A stretch of 35,926 nt of DNA from NCBI GenBank assembly GCA_016875635.1, contig VGPD01000024.1, positions 1-35,926 on the forward strand, written 5' to 3'. The first letter of the stretch is position 1; every line of letters begins with the position of its first letter. Origin of the DNA: Chloroflexota bacterium. Lineage in GTDB: Bacteria > Chloroflexota > Dehalococcoidia > UBA2979. A model generated the notes under the pieces. The model made no database searches. It saw only the letters and a program-made list of their open reading frames with translations, and was not told the origin of the DNA. The position numbers and the translations under genes were made by a program. Shown one piece after another: positions 16,097 to 23,751 of this stretch.

Positions 16097-17002
16097 ATGC
16101 GCATCGTCCTGTTCGGCCAGGCGGCCTTCGGCAAAGACGTTTTCGAGCAGTTGCGCGCCGCGGGCGAGAACATCGTCGGCGTCTCCACGCCCCGCCAGGG
16201 CTCGCGTCCCGACCCTCTCTTCGAGGCGGCGGCGCAGGCCGGCGTCCCGGTGATCGAGACGCCCATGCTCCGCCAGGACGAACCGTTCCAGATCTACAAG
16301 TCCTGGGAGCCGGAGCTCCTCGTCTTCGCCTTCGTCACCGACATCGTGCGGAAGCGCGTCCTGGACGCTGCCACCCACGGTGCGATCCAGTACCACCCGT
16401 CCCTGCTCCCCGCGCATCGGGGCCGCACGGCGATGAACTGGGCGATCATCTCCGGCGCGCGGCAGACCGGCCTCACCGTCTTCTGGGTGGACGAGGGCAT
16501 CGACACCGGCCCCGTCCTCCTCCAGCGCACCGTCGACATCGCCGACGACGACTCCGTCGGCACGCTCTACTTCCAGCGGCTCTACCCCATGGGCGTCGAG
16601 GCGCTCGTGGAGGCGGTCCGCCTCGTGCGCGAGGGCGTCGCCGAGCGCGTCCCGCAGGACGAATCGCTCGCGACGTACGAGCCCCCGTGCGGTCCGGAGC
16701 ACGCGAAGGTCGACTGGATGCAGCACGGCCGCATCGTCAGCGCGCAGATCCGCGGCTGCGACCCGCAGCCCGGCGCCGCTGCCAGCCTGCGAGGCGAGAC
16801 CGTCCGCCTGTTCGAGGCGCGCTACCGCCCCGGCGCGCCGGGCGAGCCGCCCGGCACGGTCCTCGCCGCCATCGGCAACACCGCCGAGATCGCGGTCATC
16901 GGAGGCACTGTCGCCGTAGAACGGGCACAGCGAGACGGCCAGCCGAAGGCCGCCGCCAGCGAGGTGCTTCGGCCCGGCGACCTGCTGGAGCGCCTCCCAT
17001 GA
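16097..17002 (+). CDS. Formyltransferase-fold protein related to methionyl-tRNA formyltransferase / 10-formyl-THF hydrolase
   Basis: 301 residues, close to Fmt in length: Formyl_trans_N (1-~180) plus C-terminal domain. Catalytic His100 and Asp136 are present (YHPSLLPAHRGRTAMNW and VDEGIDTG) with the normal 36-residue spacing. The Asn that precedes the His in true Fmt (INxHxSLLP) is Gln98 here (IQYHPSLLP). The wording around it, including NWAIISG and TVFWVDEGIDTG, is closer to the hydrolase domain of 10-formyltetrahydrofolate dehydrogenase than to Fmt. So it may hydrolyse or transfer formyl from 10-formyl-THF to something other than initiator tRNA. It overlaps alanine dehydrogenase (ATGA), suggesting an amino-acid or one-carbon role. 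Confidence 0.8.
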   Translation: MRIVLFGQAAFGKDVFEQLRAAGENIVGVSTPRQGSRPDPLFEAAAQAGVPVIETPMLRQDEPFQIYKSWEPELLVFAFVTDIVRKRVLDAATHGAIQYHPSLLPAHRGRTAMNWAIISGARQTGLTVFWVDEGIDTGPVLLQRTVDIADDDSVGTLYFQRLYPMGVEALVEAVRLVREGVAERVPQDESLATYEPPCGPEHAKVDWMQHGRIVSAQIRGCDPQPGAAASLRGETVRLFEARYRPGAPGEPPGTVLAAIGNTAEIAVIGGTVAVERAQRDGQPKAAASEVLRPGDLLERLP

Positions 17003-18117
17003 TCGTCGGCTGCGTCCGCGAGCAGAAGCTGGAGGAATACCGCGTCGCCCTGCTCCCGGATTGCGTCCGCGACATCGTCCACGCGGGCCACACCGTCCTG
17101 ATCGAGACGAACGCCGGCGCCGGCTCGCACTACTTCGACGAGGACTACGCGGCTGCGGGCGCACAGGTGATCGCCACGCCGGAAGAGGTCTACGCCCGCG
17201 CCGACCTCGTCTGCGAGGTCAAAGAGCCACAGCCAAACGAATACGGCCTGATGCGCGAAGGACAGGTGATCTTCACCTACCTCCACCTCGCGGCGGAGCC
17301 CCACGCCGCACAGGCGATCATCGACAGCCGCTGCATCGCGATCGCCTACGAGACCGTGCGGCGCGAAGACGGCTCCCACCCGCTCCTCGCCCCGATGTCC
17401 GAGGTCGCAGGCCGCATGGCCGTCGAGGTCGGTGCGCACTTCCTGAAGCGCCCCGGCCCGGGACGCGGGATGCTCCTCGGCGGCGTCGCCGGGGTGCCGC
17501 CCGCGCACGTCGTCGTGATCGGCTCCGGCACCGTCGGCAGCAACGCCGTGCGGATCGCCGCCGGCCTCGGCGCGCGCGTGACGGTCGCGTCGATCGACGA
17601 GACGCAGCTGCGCGCACTCGACCAGCGCTACGCCGGTCGCGTGGAGACGCTGTACGCCTCGCGCGCCGGCCTCGCCGACGCCGTACGGGACGCCGACCTC
17701 GTGATCGGCGCTGTCCTCGTCGAGGGCGCACGCGCGCCGGTGGTCGTGACGCGCGAGATGGTGCGCTCGATGCCGCGCGGCGCCGTGATCGTGGACGTCG
17801 CCATCGACCAGGGCGGCTGCGTGGAGACCATCCGCCCGACCGACCACCGCGACCCGGTCTACGTGGACGAGGGCGTCGTCCACTATGCCGTGCCGAACAT
17901 GCCGGGCGCCGTCCCGCGCACCTCCTCGCGTGCGCTCGCCTCGCTCACGCTGCCGTACGTCTTGCGGATCGCCAGTCTCGGCGTCGTCGAGGCCGTGCGA
18001 CGGGACGCCTCGCTGGCGCACGGTGTCAACGTCTGGCGCGGGCAGGTCGTCCACGAGGCCGTCGCGACAGCGCTCGGCAGGCCGTACGTGCCGCTCGACC
18101 AGTCAATGGGTGGGTGA
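16999..18117 (+). CDS. ald: Alanine dehydrogenase
   Basis: 372 residues, the standard length. NAD-dependent interconversion of L-alanine and pyruvate plus ammonium. Family residues are all visible: REQKLEEYRVAL (pyruvate-binding Arg), CEVKEPQPNEY (Lys), TYLHLAAEP (catalytic His), PMSEVAGRMA, nucleotide-binding GSGTVGSNAVRIAAGLG, and VDVAIDQGG (catalytic Asp). Start ATG 16999 overlaps the formyltransferase stop. Ald also lets the cell use alanine released by the cysteine desulfurases, though that link is speculative. Two bases separate its TGA from the ATG of the MFS gene. Confidence 0.96.
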   Translation: MIVGCVREQKLEEYRVALLPDCVRDIVHAGHTVLIETNAGAGSHYFDEDYAAAGAQVIATPEEVYARADLVCEVKEPQPNEYGLMREGQVIFTYLHLAAEPHAAQAIIDSRCIAIAYETVRREDGSHPLLAPMSEVAGRMAVEVGAHFLKRPGPGRGMLLGGVAGVPPAHVVVIGSGTVGSNAVRIAAGLGARVTVASIDETQLRALDQRYAGRVETLYASRAGLADAVRDADLVIGAVLVEGARAPVVVTREMVRSMPRGAVIVDVAIDQGGCVETIRPTDHRDPVYVDEGVVHYAVPNMPGAVPRTSSRALASLTLPYVLRIASLGVVEAVRRDASLAHGVNVWRGQVVHEAVATALGRPYVPLDQSMGG

Positions 18118-18118
18118 G

Positions 18119-19435
18119 ATGGACACCGGCGCGCCCGAGGCGCGGCCGCTGATCAACCGCCTCCCGCGGTGGCTCCGTGGGCCGCTGGGCCCGCTCCTCG
18201 AATACAACCAGCTTCTGCTGATCAGCATCGCTACGGTGCTGGTGATGGCCGGGCAAGGCGTGATCTCGCCTGTCCTCCCGCTGTTCGCGGCGAAGTTCGG
18301 CGTTGGCTCCGCGGCGATCGGGCTGACCCTGTCCTCGTTCGCGCTGGCACGGCTGATCCTGAATATCCCGCTGGGACTGTTGTCCGATCGTTACGGGCGC
18401 CGGTTGCTGCTGGTCACCGGGCCATTCGTGACCGGCATCGGGATGGTCGGCTCGGGCTTCGCGGTCGGCATTGTCGACCTCCTCGCGTGGCGGTTCGTGG
18501 CGGGCGCGGGCTCCGCGATGTACATGACCGGAGCACAGATCTACCTGACCGACATCTCCACGCCGGCCAACCGCGCCCGGTTCATCGGCACAAACCAGGG
18601 GGCACTCCTGCTGGGGGTTTCGATCGGGCCGGCCCTGGGGGGCATACTCGCCGAGTTCTGGGGGCTGCGGGCGCCCTTTATCGTCACCGGCGTGGCCGCG
18701 CTGTTCGCCATGGTCCACGCCTATTTCAAAATCCCCGAGACACGCCACCTGGCGCTGGCCCAGATCGAGGCGGTCCGAGTTCCGTCGGCGCCGGGCTCGC
18801 CGGTATCAGCGCCGCCCCGGTTCGAGTGGTTCCGGTTTGCCATCTCGCGAGACTTTGTGGCGATCTCGTTCGTGGTGATGGCGATCTTCCTCACGCGCAC
18901 CGCCGGCAAGCAGACCCTCATGCCGCTGTATGCCGCGGAACACCTTCACATGTCGCCCGGAGTCCTGGGTGCGGTGTTCACTGTCATGGCCCTGATCAAC
19001 ATCGTCCTGCTGGCGCCGGCCGCGGTGATCGCCGACTGGTTCGGCCGTAAGTGGTCGATTGTCCCCAGTAGCCTCGTCGTGGCGATCTCGATGTTCATGC
19101 TCGCGTCGGCCGGCGGATATCCGATGTTCCTTGCCGGCGCGCTGGTCCACGCGCTCGGCTCATCGCTGGCCGGTCCGGCCCCGGCCGCCTATACGGCAGA
19201 TATCGCCCCGCCCCACCTCAGAGGGTTGGCCATGGGCATGTTCCGCACATCGGGGGACGTCGGGTTCATGGTTGGCCCACCGCTCCTGGGAGCGCTCGCC
19301 GATGCGACCTCATTCGGCTGGGGGCTGGCGGCCAACGGCGTGATCATGGCAGCCGCCGGCCTGTGGTTCCTCGTCGCTGCGAAGGAAACGCTCAGGCGGG
19401 AGCACGCAAGACAACCGGAAGTGGTGAAGATCTAG
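18119..19435 (+). CDS. MFS transporter, 12 TM
   Basis: 438 residues with about 12 hydrophobic segments. Motif A GLLSDRYGRRLLL lies in the first cytoplasmic loop (2-3) and its second-half copy ADWFGRKWS in loop 8-9. RFVAGAGSAMYM and ETRHLALAQ (loop 6-7) resemble drug:H+ antiporter or sugar-exporter branches. The substrate cannot be read. Leucine codons here lean to CTG, and Gly to GGG, more than in neighbouring genes, which may mean a different history. It follows ald by 1 bp. Its TAG shares the CTAG tetranucleotide with the stop of the opposing thioesterase gene. Confidence 0.88.
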   Translation: MDTGAPEARPLINRLPRWLRGPLGPLLEYNQLLLISIATVLVMAGQGVISPVLPLFAAKFGVGSAAIGLTLSSFALARLILNIPLGLLSDRYGRRLLLVTGPFVTGIGMVGSGFAVGIVDLLAWRFVAGAGSAMYMTGAQIYLTDISTPANRARFIGTNQGALLLGVSIGPALGGILAEFWGLRAPFIVTGVAALFAMVHAYFKIPETRHLALAQIEAVRVPSAPGSPVSAPPRFEWFRFAISRDFVAISFVVMAIFLTRTAGKQTLMPLYAAEHLHMSPGVLGAVFTVMALINIVLLAPAAVIADWFGRKWSIVPSSLVVAISMFMLASAGGYPMFLAGALVHALGSSLAGPAPAAYTADIAPPHLRGLAMGMFRTSGDVGFMVGPPLLGALADATSFGWGLAANGVIMAAAGLWFLVAAKETLRREHARQPEVVKI

Positions 19436-19932
19436 CCTTCTGGTCGCGGAGCCGCAGAGGGCTCGCGGCCCATCGCCACCGACACGCGCTGCTCCTCATC
19501 GGGCGTGAAGCGCATGAAGACCGCCGTCGCCTCCGCGATCGTCGCGCCCTGCGCGTCCTCGACATGCGCCCGCGCCTCAATCCGGCGCCCCCGCACGGAC
19601 TCGACACGCGCGCGCACCGTCAGCGGGCCGTCGAGCGTGGCCGAACGGCGGTAGCGCGTCTCCATCTTCGCCGTCACGCCCAGCGCGCGGTCCCACGCCC
19701 ACATCGCCCACGCCATCGACTCGTCGAGGAGCGCCGCGACGATCCCGCCATGCACCACACCGGGGAAGCCCTGGTCCTCCGGTTTCGGGACGTAGACGCA
19801 GCGCACGGCGTTCTCGCCGTCGCGCTCGAATCGCATGTGCAGCCCGTGGCCGTTCGCGTCGCCGCAGGCGAAGCAGATCTGGTTATAGATCCGGTCGGCG
19901 AAGGCCTCGTCCGGCGCGGGGTTTCCGGTCAT
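19432..19932 (-). CDS. PaaI-type hot-dog thioesterase
   Basis: 166 residues. ICFACGDANGHGLHMRF is the N-terminal motif of a large PaaI-like subgroup; VVHGGIVAALLDESMAWAMWA carries the HGG oxyanion turn and the acidic helix residue. It hydrolyses acyl-CoA or acyl-ACP thioesters; substrate unknown. It is the last gene of the HxlR-led operon, 7 bp after the MaoC gene, so it may release the product of the two-part dehydratase or clear stalled intermediates. It converges on the MFS gene with a 4-bp overlap. Confidence 0.86.
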   Translation of the reverse strand: MTGNPAPDEAFADRIYNQICFACGDANGHGLHMRFERDGENAVRCVYVPKPEDQGFPGVVHGGIVAALLDESMAWAMWAWDRALGVTAKMETRYRRSATLDGPLTVRARVESVRGRRIEARAHVEDAQGATIAEATAVFMRFTPDEEQRVSVAMGREPSAAPRPEG

Positions 19933-19939
19933 CCTGGGG

Positions 19940-20320
19940 TCACGGACGCACGGTGGCGGTGCCGGTCAGCAGCGGCTCGCCCGCCTCGTCCTCGCACACC
20001 ACGTCGTAGGTCAGCAGGCCGTCCGCCTCCGACTTCGGCGTGCAGCGCGCGGTCACCCGGATCGGCGGGAAGGCCGGCGACCGCCAGCGGATCTTCAGTG
20101 TGCCGCTCTCCGCCCACGCGCGGCCGAAGGTCCCGGCCATCGCCTCCGAGGCCAGGGCCAGCACCAGCATCCCGTGCGCCACCGGCCTGCCGAACGGCCC
20201 GGCGTACGCCTCGGGCGTCTCGCGGTGGATCGGGTTCGGGTCTTTCCCGTACCGCGCGTACGCGTCGACGCCCGCCTGATCGATGACGCGGGTGACCGGG
20301 GCGACGTCGGGGGCGGTCAT
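19940..20320 (-). CDS. MaoC-like dehydratase, catalytic subunit of a two-part hot-dog dehydratase
   Basis: 126 residues with Asp27 and His32 in YGKDPNPIHRET, then PVAHGMLVLALAS. This is the catalytic hot-dog of the HadB/MaoC type. Its ATG overlaps the stop of the preceding gene (ATGA), which encodes the non-catalytic FAS1-like half. In mycobacterial HadAB and in steroid-degrading ChsH1-ChsH2 such pairs form one active site. I infer a heteromeric 3-hydroxyacyl-CoA/ACP dehydratase or enoyl-CoA hydratase. Confidence 0.85.
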   Translation of the reverse strand: MTAPDVAPVTRVIDQAGVDAYARYGKDPNPIHRETPEAYAGPFGRPVAHGMLVLALASEAMAGTFGRAWAESGTLKIRWRSPAFPPIRVTARCTPKSEADGLLTYDVVCEDEAGEPLLTGTATVRP

Positions 20321-20724
20321 CCCTCACCCCCCGCAGGCGGCGGCGCGAGCACCGAGATGCGTGCGATGAACACGACCTCGTCCCCGGCCAGCGCCTCGGC
20401 TTCGAACTGAGCGATCGTCGCCCCCCGCCGTTGGCTGAGCGCCGGGACCGTAATCCGCACGTCCAGCGGCTCGCCCGGCCGCACGGCGCGCCGCGCCTCG
20501 ATCTCCTGGCCGGTGTGCATCACTTCGAGGGGGATCGGCACTCGCTCCAGCAGCCCGGCCACCATGAATGCCGCGAGCAGCAGTGGCGGCACGGCGTCCG
20601 TCCAGCGCACGGGATCCTCGCCGGTCGCCGAAAGGTAGCCCTCGATCTCCGCGGGGGTGACGGTCATGTGGAAGGGGATCACATCCCCCTTCGCGAGCGT
20701 CTGGAAGGTCAGTGCCGCGCTCAC
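20317..20724 (-). CDS. FAS1-like dehydratase / MaoC N-domain-type hot-dog protein (non-catalytic partner)
   Basis: 135 residues from GTG 20724, which overlaps the HxlR stop (GTGA). It reads FHMTVTPAEIEGYLSATGEDPVRW, PPLLLAAFMVAGL, and a C-terminal strand pair (TIAQFEAEALAGDEVVFIA). There is no DxNPxH dyad; the equivalent position is DPVRWTDAVPP, as in the N-terminal hot-dog of two-domain dehydratases. It most probably dimerises with the MaoC protein encoded next. A longer open frame upstream (to 20772) lies inside hxlR and is unlikely. Confidence 0.78.
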   Translation of the reverse strand: MSAALTFQTLAKGDVIPFHMTVTPAEIEGYLSATGEDPVRWTDAVPPLLLAAFMVAGLLERVPIPLEVMHTGQEIEARRAVRPGEPLDVRITVPALSQRRGATIAQFEAEALAGDEVVFIARISVLAPPPAGGEG

Positions 20725-21077
20725 TCCACGATCGCCGGAGCGCTGGTCAGGGAGAGGTGACGCCGGCCCCACGAGGCGAGCGGGGCAAGCGCTTCCGCGA
20801 GCTCGTGGCCGCGCCCGGTCAGTTCGTACTCCACCCAGGGCGGTGCCGCCGTGACTTCGTGTCGAAGGACCAGGCCAGCCTCCTCCAGATCGCGAAGACG
20901 GTCACGCAACGTGCGGGAATTGCATCCTCCGACCTTCGCCGCCAGGTCGTTGAAGCGCAGCTGGCCGCCCCGCAGCTCGTACACGATCCGTGGCACCCAT
21001 CGTTGGCCGAGGAGGGCAAGGGAGGCGCGGACGGGGCAATAGTCACCGTCGCGTGTCCGGGCCAGTCGAGGGTCCAT
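20721..21077 (-). CDS. HxlR-family winged-helix regulator
   Basis: 118 residues, typical HxlR size: YCPVRASLALLGQRWVPRIVYEL (recognised Cys and W-x-x-x-I/L motif, split here), LRFNDLAAKVGGCNSRTL (recognition helix), then DLEEAGLVLRHEV and the wing PPWVEYELTGRG. The conserved Cys14 could sense electrophiles or thiols, as in some relatives. It is the first gene of the operon with the dehydratase pair and thioesterase, and so is probably autoregulatory. Shine-Dalgarno GGAGG stands 6 bp before the ATG, and TAGCGT ~20 bp upstream may be the -10. Confidence 0.9.
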   Translation of the reverse strand: MDPRLARTRDGDYCPVRASLALLGQRWVPRIVYELRGGQLRFNDLAAKVGGCNSRTLRDRLRDLEEAGLVLRHEVTAAPPWVEYELTGRGHELAEALAPLASWGRRHLSLTSAPAIVE

Positions 21078-21108
21078 GTGCCGCCTCCGTCCCGCTCACG
21101 CTAACGCA

Positions 21109-21138
21109 GCGAGCGCCGGGTTTCCACCCGGCGCTCGC
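21109..21138 (-). terminator. Perfect 13-bp stem, TTCC loop, downstream of the peroxiredoxin gene
   Basis: 21109-21121 and 21126-21138 are exact inverse complements (GCGAGCGCCGGGT/ACCCGGCGCTCGC). It lies 23 bp past the peroxiredoxin stop and 31 bp upstream of hxlR, where it also insulates the two minus-strand units. There is no T-run, as is common in this window. Confidence 0.7.
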
Positions 21139-21161
21139 ATGACGTCATCCGACAGCGAGGC

Positions 21162-21608
21162 TTACTTGATGTATTCCTCGATCACGGAGTGGTCGCGCCC
21201 CTCCGAGAACCCGTTGTGGACCAGGTAGACGATCTTGCCGTCGCGGTCGATCACGAACGTCGCGCGCTCGGCGGCCGCAGCGGCCTCATTCCACACGCCG
21301 TACTTCATCGCCGCGCTGCCCTTGGTGTCCGCCAGCAGGCTGTAGTTGAGGTTCTCCTGCTTCTTGAACGCCGCCTGGACGAAGCGAGAGTCGCGGCTGA
21401 TCCCGAAGACCTTCGCCCCCTTCGCGATCCAGTTGTCGTAGTTGTCGCGGACCGAGCACATCTCTGTCGTGCAGAGGCCGGAGAACGCGAACGGATAGAA
21501 CACGAGCACGACCGTGTTCCCACGCAGTTCAGACAGCGTGACCTTCTCGTTCGCCTCGTTGACCAGTGTGAAATCCGGGGCTTCCTGCCCCACGCTGACC
21601 GATGCCAT
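21162..21608 (-). CDS. Peroxiredoxin (AhpC/TSA, Bcp/AhpE-like)
   Basis: 148 residues. Peroxidatic Cys46 sits in FYPFAFSGLCTTEMC, and Cys51 lies five residues on, the Bcp-type spacing that can form an intramolecular disulfide. Later motifs (FGISRDSRFVQAAF, FVIDRDGKIVY) are normal. It reduces H2O2 or organic peroxides with thioredoxin-like donors in the cytoplasm. Start ATG 21608 has a GAGGGGGA Shine-Dalgarno; the frame is open far upstream, but that is shadow of gltD. It has its own predicted -10 (TACACT) and terminator, so it is probably monocistronic. Confidence 0.92.
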   Translation of the reverse strand: MASVSVGQEAPDFTLVNEANEKVTLSELRGNTVVLVFYPFAFSGLCTTEMCSVRDNYDNWIAKGAKVFGISRDSRFVQAAFKKQENLNYSLLADTKGSAAMKYGVWNEAAAAAERATFVIDRDGKIVYLVHNGFSEGRDHSVIEEYIK

Positions 21609-21677
21609 GAGTCCCCCTCTGGACGCCGCCGTCACCGGCCGCGTGTCCTCACCTCGCGTGGTGAAATCTGGATCGCC

Positions 21678-21683
21678 AGTGTA
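21678..21683 (-). promoter_or_regulatory. -10 box TACACT upstream of the peroxiredoxin gene
   Basis: TACACT on the minus strand, about 70 bp before the ATG at 21608, just after a GC-rich inverted repeat (GGCC arms around 21690-21705) that may end gltD transcription. No clear -35. Confidence 0.35.
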
Positions 21684-21706
21684 CCAGCGGCCCCGAGCGG
21701 CCGAGG

Positions 21707-23236
21707 CTACCCGAGCAGCGAGGAATCGCCGATGAAGCGCTGGCCGCGCGTCTCTGGCGAAGCGCCAGCCGGCCCCGCCGGACCGAGCCCGCGCAGGTAG
21801 TGATCGATTGCCGCCGCAGCACGATGGCCGTCCGCCAGCGCTGTCACCACCAGGTCCGCGCCGTTCACCGCATCCCCGCCGGCGAAGACCGCCGGAAGGT
21901 TCGTCTGCAGCGTCTCCGGGTCGGCGACGAACCGATCCCAGCGGTCTCGCACCAGGTCGGGCAGGATCTGCCCCCACTCTGGCTCTACGTTGTAGCCGAT
22001 GGCCGTGACCAGCAGGTCCGCGTCGATGTCGAACTCCGAGCCCGGAATCGCCTGCGGACGGCGGCGGCCGGTGTCGTCCGGCTCACCAAGTTCCATCCGC
22101 TGGCAACGCAACCCGCGCACTCGCTCGCCCGCGTCCCGGAGCACCTCCACCGGCGCGGCGAGGTACTCGAACCACACGCCTTCCTCCGCCGCGTGCTTCC
22201 GCTCCTCGGTGCGCCCCTGCATCTCCGCCTCGGTCCGCCGGTAGATCAGCGTCACCTCCGTCGCGCCCAGCCGGCGCGCCGACCGCACGCAGTCCATCGA
22301 CGTATCGCCGCCGCCGACGACCACGACACGCTGCGGGGACCCGAGCGGGGCCCGCAGCGACTCCGTCAGATGCTCCGGTGGCAGGTTCGCCCGCACCAGG
22401 AACTCCGTCGCCGTGATCACCCCCTCGGCGTCCTCACCCGCGATCCCGAGGCGCGAACCTTCGGATGCGCCGACGCCGAGGAACACCGCATCCACCCCCG
22501 CGCGCACCGTCGACCAGGAGAGCTGGACACCCACCCGCATCCCGGTCACGACCTCGATGCCGAGCGCGCGCAGGTCGGCGAATTTTCGGTCGACCGCGGG
22601 CTTGTTCTGCTTGAAGTCAGGAATGCCATACCGCAACACGCCACCCGGCTCTGGCCAGGCTTCGTACATCACGACCGCGTGCCCCAGCCGCGCCAGCCGT
22701 TCCGCGACGGCGATGCCGGCCGGACCGGTGCCGATGACCGCGACACGGCGTCCGGTCGGTGCGACCGGCGCGGGTGCCGGTGGGCCGCCGTGCGCGCGCT
22801 GCCACTCCGTCACGAACGTCTCGAGTTTCCCGATGGCGACGGGGAGCGCGTTCTTGCCGACGACGCAGTGGCCTTCGCACAGCCGCTCCTGCGGACAGAG
22901 GCGACCGCACATCTCCGGCAGCTCACTCGTCTCGCGGAACACGTCGGCGGCGCCGTCGAGGTTGCCACGCTCCAGCAGCCAGAGCGCACCGGGGATGTCG
23001 TTGTGGACAGGGCACGCCTTCGTGCAGGGCGCCGCAGGGCACTGGATGCACCGGCTCGCCTCAACCTTCGCCACCTCGGGGTCGAAGAGGAAGGAGACCT
23101 CGTCCCAGTTGCCCACGCGGACCGCGGGATCCTGCTTGGCGGGCCGGTTAGGAGGGATCTGGAGGCGTGCCTTGCGGTCGATCTGTTTCGGATCGGGGCG
23201 TTCACGCTCAAAGGACGGGGCGGGGTCGTCGGCCAT
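21707..23236 (-). CDS. GltD-type NAD(P)-dependent oxidoreductase (glutamate synthase small subunit family)
   Basis: 509 residues. Two 4Fe-4S sites in the N-terminal domain: Cys63, 66, 71, 75 (CIQCPAAPCTKAC) and Cys110, 114, 120, 124 (CGRLCPQERLCEGHC). An FAD fold begins at VIGTGPAGIAVAERL (~155), followed by EPGGVLRYGIPDFK, the NADPH fold VVVGGGDTSMDCVRSARRLG and the closing FAD motif AVFAGGDAVNGADLVVTAL. It can be the beta subunit of glutamate synthase or a stand-alone relative such as NfnB/SudA. No gltB is in the window, so the partner is unknown. ATG 23236 was preferred over upstream ATGs because family similarity starts there. Confidence 0.88.
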   Translation of the reverse strand: MADDPAPSFERERPDPKQIDRKARLQIPPNRPAKQDPAVRVGNWDEVSFLFDPEVAKVEASRCIQCPAAPCTKACPVHNDIPGALWLLERGNLDGAADVFRETSELPEMCGRLCPQERLCEGHCVVGKNALPVAIGKLETFVTEWQRAHGGPPAPAPVAPTGRRVAVIGTGPAGIAVAERLARLGHAVVMYEAWPEPGGVLRYGIPDFKQNKPAVDRKFADLRALGIEVVTGMRVGVQLSWSTVRAGVDAVFLGVGASEGSRLGIAGEDAEGVITATEFLVRANLPPEHLTESLRAPLGSPQRVVVVGGGDTSMDCVRSARRLGATEVTLIYRRTEAEMQGRTEERKHAAEEGVWFEYLAAPVEVLRDAGERVRGLRCQRMELGEPDDTGRRRPQAIPGSEFDIDADLLVTAIGYNVEPEWGQILPDLVRDRWDRFVADPETLQTNLPAVFAGGDAVNGADLVVTALADGHRAAAAIDHYLRGLGPAGPAGASPETRGQRFIGDSSLLG

Positions 23237-23298
23237 CGCCGGGCCCTTCACGCGCGGGACGCGCTGCCCCCTCACCATAGCCAGGACGGCCCACCGGC

Positions 23299-23751
23299 TC
23301 AATCAGGGATCGCGAGGGGCTTACTCTCCCGCGGGACGACGACGAACGTCCCGGTACCCGTCCCCACGAGTGTGTCCGCCGAATCGAAGCACTCTACGTC
23401 CGTGTGCCAGACCTGACGCGTCCGCCGCACCACCCGCCCGACGCAGCGAAGCCGATCCCCTTCGAGGCGGCGCAACCAGCGGAAGTCAGACTGCACCGTT
23501 GCGGTCCGCTCCTCGGGGTTGATCAGCGTCCGCACGGCGCCGCCCTGCGCGGAGTCCGCCACCAGCATCCAGACGCCCCCGTGCAACACTCCGTCCGAGT
23601 TCAACAACTCGTCCCGGATCACCAGCGTGCACTCCACCCAGCCCTCGCCGCCGGCCGTGATCGAGAAGCCAAGGATGTCGTAGACCGGCGACACCAGCAT
23701 CCGGGGCAACGTCAGCCAGTCGCGCTCCTCGCCCGTACCGCCCGCGGCCAT
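23299..23751 (-). CDS. Hot-dog (PaaI/4HBT-like) thioesterase-fold protein
   Basis: 150 residues. The HGG motif is in SDGVLHGGVWMLVADSAQGGA, with Asp in the following helix, then TVQSDFRWLRRLEGDRL and a VGTGTGTFVVV strand, all of the hot-dog thioesterase type. Unlike the copy at 19432, it lacks the CFACG N-terminus. It starts inside the stop of the metal permease (TGATG overlap; a GTG lies one codon upstream), which is an odd pairing: a thioesterase translationally coupled to a metal transporter. Substrate unknown. Confidence 0.82.
   Translation of the reverse strand: MAAGGTGEERDWLTLPRMLVSPVYDILGFSITAGGEGWVECTLVIRDELLNSDGVLHGGVWMLVADSAQGGAVRTLINPEERTATVQSDFRWLRRLEGDRLRCVGRVVRRTRQVWHTDVECFDSADTLVGTGTGTFVVVPRESKPLAIPD

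Noticed and set aside
21139-21148. 10-bp perfect palindrome ATGACGTCAT beside the peroxiredoxin terminator
   Set aside because: It lies downstream of a gene end between two units with no promoter over it; probably chance.
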